NCBI RefSeq assembly: GCF_005239225.2
Contig: NC_133302.1
Location: 10,945,991-11,009,990 of the forward strand
Source: Populus alba
Lineage: Eukaryota > Streptophyta > Magnoliopsida > Malpighiales > Salicaceae
DNA: 64,000 nt
Reading direction: 5' to 3'
The translations under genes were made by a program, and so were the position numbers. The notes beneath the pieces were generated by a model. That model made no database searches and had not been told where the DNA came from. It saw only the letters and a list, made by a program, of their open reading frames with translations. Positions 56,821 through 64,000 of this stretch are shown here, one piece after another; position 1 is the stretch's first letter; every line of letters begins with the position of its first letter.

Positions 56821-57667
56821 TGATAAAAATCAACAAGCAACATCATAAGATCCATTATATGTTCTCATTGGGCCAATTACAAGTGCGACAATAAAAAAGA
56901 ATAAAAGAGCATTTAATAGACTAATTCATGACATTTATACTAATTAAGCTTTGAGAATTCCTTCTAAGGTGATTCAAGCATAAAGTTGAGTTAAAAAAAG
57001 ATCAAGTTGATCAATGTGATCCAAGTAAGAGACGAGGTTCATTAATATGTGCTAGAACTTTACTATAAAGCTTTATATTAATGGTCATAATTTTTACCAA
57101 TTGTTAGCTTGATCTACAATTTCTTTAGAAGGTTTTAAAGGCCTTATTTTTTATATGGTTGAAATAATATAGCAATAAAAAACTAAAAAGACCTTTTAAT
57201 ATGACCTAAAAATTTCTATGCAGATTGAGCTTTATTTATTAAGACTTTGGCATTTTTATTTTATTTTAAAATTATTCTTAAACTAGTTTATATTTGGGTT
57301 TAATTTTAGCCCAACATGCTAGTAGGTTTTATTTTGTTGAACTATAAATAATTTCTTTGTTTTGTAAGTTAGGGCAATTTATTGATTTTTAAAAATAATA
57401 TTGAAGATGATTTCCCTTGCTCTTAGTTTTTCATTGAAATATTCAGAACCTATCAAAGATTTTTTTTTTTGTTATCCAATCTTCATAACTTTGATTATTG
57501 GTTTGTTATAATCAATGAGTCAGATTTTTGATTTAATAACTACACTTGTTTTTGTTCTGATAATTATTGGGTCGAGTATTTTTCACTTGATTTTACCTTT
57601 ACCTTTCTTAAGTTGTTCTCAAACTTGAATGTAAGTTCTATAGCTCTTAACCTCCAGGTTCACATCA
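56821..57667 (+). repeat. 3' LTR of inner gypsy element
   Basis: 847 bp, matching 48534-49380 throughout. It starts TGAT after the polypurine tract and ends CATCA. Near the start it still translates in part as the polyprotein tail (ATTACAAGTGCGAC where the 5' copy has ATTACAAGGGCAAC). Confidence 0.82.
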
Positions 57668-57927
57668 TTACCATTATAAGATATAAGAATTGGCCATGCC
57701 AAAGGCCCTAAACGATTTTTCTTCATACATTTATTTCTCTTGCCTTTCCTTCCATAAATATTATACTTCTGTTACTTATTTACTTAAACATCAGAGGGTC
57801 TCTTGTTCCAACAAGAAACTTGTTATACAAGAAAGCTTATAGACTCACGATCAAGTCTAACAACACCTACAACATAGGATGTAACCATGGAAACCTTATT
57901 TCTATATTTTTTTTTTAATTTCATTAG
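57668..57927 (+). repeat. Left LTR of outer element, second part
   Basis: Continues the LTR broken at 48533: ACCATTATAAGATATA, TTCTTCATACATTTATTTCT and GGGTCTCTTGTTCCAACA align with ACCATTCAAGTTATA, CTCTTCATACATAAATTTCT and GGATCTCTTATTCCAACA at 60250-60380. It ends before the primer-site-like sequence at 57928. Confidence 0.7.
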
Positions 57928-57945
57928 TGGTGTCATCTATGAGAA
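57928..57945 (+). other. Primer-site-like sequence of outer element
   Basis: TGGTGTCATCTATGAGAA resembles the TGGCGCCGTCTGTGGGAA that follows the 5' LTR in many plant gypsy elements, with C-to-T type changes. The position right after the LTR supports it. Confidence 0.55.
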
Positions 57946-58990
57946 TCAGAATAAAGGGCTAGTTCCTTTCATTTCATATCAAAATTATTTTTCATTCTTA
58001 ATAAAACTCCAAGGCAAAGAAGAATAATTGATCTCCTCACTATAGAAACTCTAACTGCTTTTGTTCTCTATCAACTTACTCATCAGGTGCAAGTTCTAGC
58101 TATACAAGAAATAACTTTGCACTCTTCCATTCCATCAATAAAAAATCCAACATAACTTCATTACATGCACAAGATACATAAAGGCAACTCCATTTCCATA
58201 AAAAAAACATGATAAAATGATGCGTAAAGTATGTATAATACTCCTATTTTTTTGCAAGAGTCACTCTTATTGGGAAGAGAACTCATCCACAGGTCTTAGC
58301 CATAGGTATGACTATCTCAGTCAATCCTTGTTTTACTCTTTCTCGCATGCTCCTTGATGAAAAAATATTTTATTTTTATTATAGAGTGTTACACACCCAT
58401 CTTCTTAGGCCAATTTAAACAACTAAGATAATTTTACAAATCCTAGGAAGAAAATAAAAAATGCTAAATTCACCATAAAACTCTTAACAGAAAAGAGTAA
58501 TCTTATGTGTAAGAATGTCCTCGCAACTTTTTTATGGATTTACTACGGTGTGCTATCACAACCTTGAACCTGACTTCATCTTGGGCTTCATGACTTTTAT
58601 ATTAAGCTAATATCTCATTTTAGCACTAGTATTTCAAGTAAATATAGCATGACTCAGCTTTTTCCATCACCTAGCAAGAAGACTAAAACATCAAATTTTA
58701 TCTTTAGAGATTCAAAGATAAAATGATGAACATAAAATATCTACTTGAAACAATTACTATTAAGACCCTGATCAATGGAGTTTATAACTACTCATTATAC
58801 GAACATATATATACACTCCCCAACAAGGGTTTTTCTCAATTTAAACAGGTAATGAAGAATCATATTTGAGTAGAAGAAGCAAGTGTCACTAGATATGGAC
58901 ACCCTTATTTTTAAATAGCAGAATCTCTATAATGCTATCAGTTTCTCACTCGAGCATAAGAGAAAAACACAAAGGGGCACATTTATGATC
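57946..58990 (+). other. Internal sequence of outer element without clear coding
   Basis: Should contain the leader and first part of gag. Frames are closed by many stops and no motif is clear, although base composition is less AT-extreme than in the flanks. Confidence 0.4.
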
Positions 58991-59271
58991 ATCTAACATT
59001 ATTCAAGCTCTTGACCACTCATTTCACCACCACACATGATGAGATATTGAATTCCATCGAGGAAAAATACTTTGTGCATTACCCACCTCCCATAAAAAAT
59101 GATTCAAACACAAAGAGCTCTAAAATTTTTTATCGCTTTTACTATGACTATAGGCATGACACCAATGAATGCCATGCCTTGAAAAAAGAAATAGAAAGAT
59201 TAAATGTCAGGGCATATCTTCAACATTTTATAAAGAAAGAAAGACAACTAAAACAAGAAAAGAAGTAAGTT
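58991..59271 (+). pseudogene. gag C-terminal fragment of outer element
   Basis: The frame at 59011-59268 reads HDEILNSIEEKYFVHYPPPI, then FYRFYYDYRHDTNECHALKK and EIERLNVRAYLQHFI. This is the C-terminal gag region of plant gypsy elements (family: CRFHRDHGHDTEEC, LKDEIExLIRRGYLxxF). The first zinc-knuckle cysteine is replaced (FYRFYYDY), so the knuckle is broken. No pol follows; the frame ends at a TAA and is followed by non-coding sequence to the right LTR. Confidence 0.75.
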
Positions 59272-59675
59272 TGCATATTCCAAGATAAGTTACCTGAGAT
59301 CATATAATCACTGGATTATCTTTAGAAATTGTACCTCCATCTTTTGGATTTTTCAATAAAAATAGTAGTTTTTTTTTTTATGAGATTCTCTTTAGTGAAA
59401 TCTCAATATCTTCATTAAATTCTTCAAATCTCCTAACATATCTTCATGAAAAATCTTTATGAAAAGACCTTCATGCCTCCATTAAAATCTTTATGACTCC
59501 GTGTAAAATCTCCATCAAGAACTCTATTAAAATCTCTACATCTCTATATAATTTCTCCTTACATAATGTTTTTATGATTACAAAAAAAAAATATTTTATA
59601 TAAAAAAAAATGTTCTTTACTAGAACTTGATAAGATCTCATCTCTTTTATAGAAATGCTAACAAGAAATTAAAAT

Positions 59676-59735
<60 letters not shown>

Positions 59736-59809
59736 CTTGGCCCAAACAAATGGAATTCCATCCCAAAATCCCAGTTTAGAGGACTATGATTTTCAGCCTA
59801 ACACTCAAT
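59272..59809. other. 3' non-coding part of the outer element
   Basis: Repeated CTTCATGAAAA / TCTCCATC / AAATCTCTA phrases at 59400-59560 form a loose low-complexity run. (CT)n occupies 59678-59730. No gene and no clear polypurine tract. Confidence 0.5.
59678..59730. repeat. (CT)n microsatellite
   Basis: About 26 uninterrupted CT units just upstream of the right LTR of the outer element. Confidence 0.95.
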
Positions 59810-60412
59810 ACTGATTTGATCTATTTAACCCTACCCTGACGTACACTTCCATGCACATAACTTTTTCTACACATACAAGATTGTTTCTATGTAGAGTAGG
59901 CACCATTTTCTACACTAAAAAAAATGCTCGTCACTAACATTTCCATCAATAATAGGCATGGAACAACAATAATAACATGACGCAATTATCAATGACCATC
60001 ATGGCTAGCCAATGGCAATACACTAATTTCTCTACCAATGATACATTCTTTTTTTTCTATAAAAAAAAATTCAAAATTTGAGTGTATAAATACACAGAAA
60101 CGAGGATTCCATCCTTGGTCAAAACTCCACTTAGCCATTGAAAACAAAACTTGGAAACATACACTTATATTATAGGCTATGAAAACAAGTCATAAAAGCC
60201 TGTCATAGCAAACCATACCATTCTATGGTATAAAAGCCAACAAACACCATTCAAGTTATAGGTCATAAATTGTTTTCTCTTCATACATAAATTTCTCTTG
60301 CATTTATTTATATAGACACTAAATTGCATTTACACTTGCTAACTTAAGTATAAGAGGATCTCTTATTCCAACATGAGATTTGTTTTCCAACATGAGCTGC
60401 TTTAGATTACAC
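59810..60412 (+). repeat. Right LTR of outer element
   Basis: An uninterrupted copy whose first part matches 48090-48520 and whose last part matches 57668-57927, which is what shows that the left LTR was split by an insertion. Both ends are approximate. Confidence 0.7.
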
Positions 60413-62562
60413 TTTCTTTAATAATATTTTTTTCATTAAAAATAATATTTTTTTTTATTTTTAAAAATTAACATATCAAAATTATTTTAAAAAATTAATT
60501 TAACATAATTTTTTTTTAAAATAAAAACTAGATTGAAATTCTAAAGAAAGGAGAGATACAAGGGCGTTTGTTAATAAAAGCCAAGGGTGGGTCATTAAGG
60601 CTATTTTCCTTGTTGTATTGTATCTTTTCATTACACTAGGATTATTAATTAAGATTAATTACTAATTCATGAATAATTAAGAAGTAATCTAAAGTAGCTC
60701 ATGAAATCTTTATTTATATATACATACACAAATCATGGATTTGCAATTTGACTTTGTTTTTATCTTTTAATTTTTTTATCATTTATTTTTTCTTTGATGT
60801 GAGCCTTTGACGTTATATTATTGAAATTAAATTTTATACTTTGTTTTAATTTAATTTCTATAAATTTATCATAATTAAAAAAAAATATTATGAGTTTGAG
60901 TTGATACTTGATTTTACAAAAAAACATATAACTTTATTGTTTGCATGAGATTGAGAATTAAAGGACTAGAATTGAAAAGAAAGAAAAATGGTAACTCGTT
61001 CTTCAAAAAAGACAAAAGTGTTTGCACTTTTTTTAGAAAGATTTAGCCTTAAGATTTTTTCAATTTCCTATTTTGTCATTTTAGTTTGATAATTATACGT
61101 TTTAGTCCAAAATCTTATTTTGTTCACATTTCAATCCCCGAGTTTGAGATGAGAGAGTTAGACGCCTAAAAATAGTTGTGGAGAGTAAGAGATCGATTGG
61201 TCAGTTTTCATTGAAAAAATAATCAAATCTGATGTCAAAGTGTCACTATTGATAAAGGGGAGTGTCATTTAAGTGTTTTATGGCTTCCATATTGCTTGAC
61301 AAAGCAAATTTGAGGGGGTTGACAAGGGTTTTTTTAGTTGATTTTGTGTTTTTTTTATAATTGATTTAGGGTTTTTTCAAATGGGGATTTTTTTTTTAAG
61401 GTTATAAGGGTTTTTTATGTGTTTTTATGTAAAAAATAGTTAAAATTGGGGTTTTAGGTAAAAAATAAAATAAAAATACCTAACTTGATTTTTCAACCAT
61501 TACTATAGTATCGGGTAACTAGGCATGCAGACAACGTGTGATCTATTTCTTTGTTTTTTTTTGTTAAATATTGTTAGCCTAACTTGAAAAAAGGCGTTGA
61601 CCCACGAGCCCAAGCTTATTGTTAAAGGCCTAACCATGCTAGGCTATCCTGGTTATGACTTGGATCATAAGTATGACATATTAATCTAGGTTGACCATTA
61701 TTGATCCAAGATGTCATCGTCTAAATATTAAAAAAAGATGGCATCATGAAATTTTGTTTTAAGTCAAATGGAGTTTTCACTAGTCATCCAAGCTATCTTT
61801 AGACCTATTAAGTCAATTGAATTACATGAGGTCAACTCCTATATAATTTTTATTAAACTCGGGGCCAAACAAGGAGTTGCGTTGAGCGATTTCCGAGTTA
61901 ATAGTTAGGGTAGGTTTAATAACATTATCAAAGAGTTCCCTGCGAGAACATGTGAATGTTATTTTTTTTCTTGTGTTTTTTAATGTGTACACCTAGATTA
62001 TCAAAATGTTGTTTTTTTATAAGGCAGACTTGTTTTTAGGATAATAATAAGATGTTGCCCAAAAAATTAATATACTGATAAAAAACTTTTGGGTATGTAT
62101 TTTAATTGCTTTTTTATTAAATAAATGACATGGAACAAAAAATTTTTTTTTTGTTGAAATTAAAAAATATCAATAAGAGAAGAAAAAGTTTACTATTAAA
62201 ATTGTTTGTTTCAATGAAATTCAAATAATTACTTTTTTTTATAAAAAAAATAATTTCATGTAATTAAATAAAATAAGTGATGGGCCAAGATTGAATATCT
62301 TAATTTGTATATGTTTCTCAACTTGACTACTTAGTCCTTGGTTAACATTAACAATCTTTTGAATATTTATTGGTAAATATAATTCTCAATTTATTTTATT
62401 AAATGTATACATCAAATTATGAATCCGCGATTAAAATTATTCTTGCTGCTAGAAAACACATTAACAATACTTATATATTTTATATTTTTTTTTTATATGA
62501 CTCATAGCAAATCACAAACAATTATCTAGTAAAAGACCAAGGGATGACAAACAATTGAAATT
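60413..62562. other. AT-rich intergenic region
   Basis: No gene. At 61560-61720 a GC-richer stretch (GTTGACCCACGAGCC, GGCCTAACCATGCTAGGC) resembles the islands at 15770 and 35860. At 61760-61900 there are phrases of the GGTCAACTC/CGGGGCC type. Both look like dispersed repeat debris. Confidence 0.4.
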
Positions 62563-62820
62563 GAAATGGACCTTCTCATTTTATCATTGGTAAAGAAAAT
62601 GATGGGGTTGAATTCAATGTGATAGGGAGACTTAAGTCTCTTATGTCAATGTGGAATGGTGAAAATGAGAAGGTCCATTTCATCGTTACACATTGAAAGT
62701 TACACCGTTACACATTGACACAAGAATGGACCTTCATTGGTTAACGTTAACAAATAATTTAATGTGATATTAATTTTTAGCTCTCCCTTAGTCTTAAGTG
62801 AAATCAGAATGGACCTTCTC
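62563..62820. repeat. Inverted repeat with a recurring ATGGACCTTC word
   Basis: ATGGACCTTC occurs directly at 62566, 62726 and 62809 and in reverse complement at 62669-62678. Around the first pair the match extends: GAAATGGACCTTCTCATTTT at 62564 is the exact inverse of AAAATGAGAAGGTCCATTTC at 62662. This gives a possible hairpin of about 120 nt. CGTTACACATTGA also occurs twice (62686 and 62706). No protein is encoded. Confidence 0.7.
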
Positions 62821-63059
62821 TTGTGTTAATGCTGTAGTACAGGGGAGGCCCCTTCATAATGGGATCCATTCACTTGTAAATACAAGATACAGTAGAAGGA
62901 TGACCTTTCAATAGAAGTTTGTTGTGCTTTGAGTTGGTTTATGTTTAACAATTTATGAATAAATAATATTTCATTAAATTTATTAATTTTCAGGTTTATA
63001 AACATTGAGGTTGCCCAAATAATAACATCAATATTAAATCATCGATGAAAATTTCTTTA
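62821..63059. other. Short spacer before the right CACTA fragment
   Basis: AT-rich; no coding or repeat signal recognised apart from the nearby motif cluster. Confidence 0.4.
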
Positions 63060-64000
63060 TTTCAATGAAGCCATGTTTCCAAACATCCTGAAATGAAACC
63101 ATATGTTGATGCATGGTTTTCAAGATTTAATATTAGTATTAACTTAAATTTTTTACTATTTATTATGTTAATTTGTTTATTTTATTAAAATTATTGAAAA
63201 TTTTATTTTTATAAAGTTTTACTGCAATTCTAAATCTGAGTGGGATAGAGCAAATGATAATGTTGCGATAAAGATTTGAAAGAATCACGCTACCAAAGAA
63301 TAATTTTTTACTTAAAGATAATATGTTTGTATCATATAGGTTTCATGATTTTTGGTATAAGGCGCAAAAGAAATCTAAAACATATGCCAAAGAAAGCACT
63401 CTACCAGGCTAGAATGATGTGATAGTTTAGAAGAATTTTAGGTCGCCATATATCCCAGAGACTATTTGGTTGGAATACATTCAGCATGTAATGTCCGAGT
63501 GTTTCACAAGATGGTCAAAGTTTGGTGCAGGGAACCGAAGCCGACAAATTCACGGTTTGGTTACCACCCATATCAGCGACTCCATTCCGTTCTTTTTGCA
63601 TGCGAACCAAATAGTAAGATTTATTTTAATTATATTTATTTTAATTTGTTGTTATTTATAAATATATTTAATTGACAATATTTTTATCTTACAAGCTATG
63701 ACTTTTGAACATGAACCAAGTCTAATAGAGTTTTTTTATGGAAACACATATGCAAAGTGATGACTGTAAAAAAAGAATGCGACAATTTGTCTACAACCGA
63801 ACTCAATGCTTTGTGGTACATTGGTTTCCAGCCATTTTTTTATTAAGTTATTATTTTCTTGAATTTTATGATTTCATTTTTTATTTCCAGAAGACATATA
63901 ACAATTGGTTGAAGGAAAAATATAGAAACGATCCTTTAACTCACCCAGATTTTAATTCGGATTTTTGGTTGGAGGCCGGATCATCCGGCGGATCCGATAG
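63060..64000 (+). pseudogene. Second CACTA Transposase_24 ORF remnant, cut by the window end
   Basis: Plus-strand blocks match those at 690-1640 in the same order. 63075-63140 is a CCAAACATCCTGAAATG block equal to the CAAACATCCTGAATGG of the left copy. 63225-63300 reads SEWDRANDNVAIKI.KNHAT. 63430-63600 reads YIPETIWLEYIQHVMSECFT, RWSKFGAGNRSRQIHGLVTT and HISDSIPFFLHAN. 63775-63840 reads an RQFVYNRTQCFV-like block. 63890-64000 reads YNNWLKEKYRNDPLTHPDFN and SDFWLEAGSSGGSDR, running off the window. Spacing between blocks suggests introns as in the left copy. In-frame stops (for example before KNHAT) mark it as a relic. The better preserved C-terminal part makes this copy younger or less damaged than the left one. 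Confidence 0.78.

Larger units (their letters stand above)
48534..57667 (+). mobile_element. Inner Ty3/gypsy LTR retrotransposon, degenerate, itself split by a hAT element
   Basis: Two 847-bp LTRs (48534-49380 and 56821-57667) flank gag, protease, RT and integrase remnants in plus orientation. A tRNA-Met-type primer site (49383) follows the left LTR and a polypurine tract (56808) precedes the right LTR. Stops, deletions and a 52-bp duplication disrupt all genes. A 3.5-kb hAT transposon (51888-55426) sits in the region after protease. Excluding the hAT and one copy of its target duplication the element is about 5.6 kb. The LTRs are clearly diverged from one another, so the insertion is old. 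No matching 5-bp target duplication survives (ATGTC on the left, TTACC on the right). Confidence 0.82.
48090..60412 (+). mobile_element. Outer LTR retroelement, gag-only relic, split by an inner element
   Basis: The left LTR is in two pieces (48090-48533 and 57668-57927), and a full right LTR lies at about 59810-60412. The internal region (57928-59809) begins with a primer-site-like TGGTGTCATCTATGAGAA, a decayed form of the TGGCGCCGTCTGTGGGAA often found after plant gypsy LTRs. It codes only for a gag fragment (about 59000-59271). No protease, RT or integrase was found. It therefore looks like a short non-autonomous or internally deleted gypsy-type element in plus orientation. Its ends are approximate and no target duplication was detected. 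Confidence 0.6.

Noticed and set aside
48524..57672. Target-site duplication for the inner gypsy element
   Set aside because: ATGTC on the left and TTACC on the right do not match, and shifting the LTR start to 48524 does not help; decayed beyond recognition.
1..64000. CRISPR arrays, operons, bacterial-type promoters, riboswitches, rRNA or tRNA genes
   Set aside because: The window is eukaryotic nuclear DNA; tandem arrays here lack spacer structure and no cloverleaf with A and B boxes was seen by eye.

Overview
The window looks like nuclear DNA of a woody dicot plant. It is very AT-rich, has long (AT)n tracts, genes split by GT-AG introns, and Ty3/gypsy, CACTA, hAT and LINE relics. The repeat styles and gene details resemble Populus/Salicaceae; that assignment is an inference from memory, not a search. 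There are no bacterial features, CRISPR arrays or rRNA genes, and I saw no convincing tRNA gene.

Only three host genes are supported, all on the minus strand. (1) At 7548-8063 lies a single-exon gene for a small protein with two membrane segments and unknown function. (2) At 19082-34404 lies a large 17-exon gene for an acyl-activating enzyme of the AAE19/AASDH type (adenylation domain, carrier-protein domain, C-terminal beta-propeller). I placed every splice junction by hand; the exons sum to 3591 nt and give 1196 residues in one open frame. (3) At 45836-46802 lies a RING-H2 (ATL-type) E3 ligase gene whose RING is intact but whose conserved C-terminal tail is split over three reading frames.

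The rest is mostly transposon debris. From 1 to about 4.5 kb there is a minus-strand CACTA (En/Spm) relic: a Transposase_24 ORF, a 95-bp tandem array and a TNP2-type C-terminus. At 4.8-5.7 kb is the 3' end of a chromodomain gypsy element. At 11.0-13.9 kb is a LINE carrying only ORF1 (DUF4283 plus CCHC knuckle). The intergenic stretches at 14-19, 34.5-45 and 60.4-63 kb hold tandem repeats, two foldback structures and dispersed repeat fragments. At 63.06-64.0 kb a second CACTA Transposase_24 copy begins on the plus strand, so the two window edges carry related copies in opposite orientation.

The most structured region is 48.1-60.4 kb, a three-level nest. An outer, gag-only LTR element has its left LTR split by an inner Ty3/gypsy element (LTRs of 847 bp). 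The protease region of that inner element is in turn split by a 3.5-kb hAT transposon with matching terminal inverted repeats and a perfect 8-bp target duplication. All three are inactive by their sequence. I found no convincing new biological system. The best leads are the nest, the broken ATL tail, the two foldbacks and the complete AAE19 gene model.
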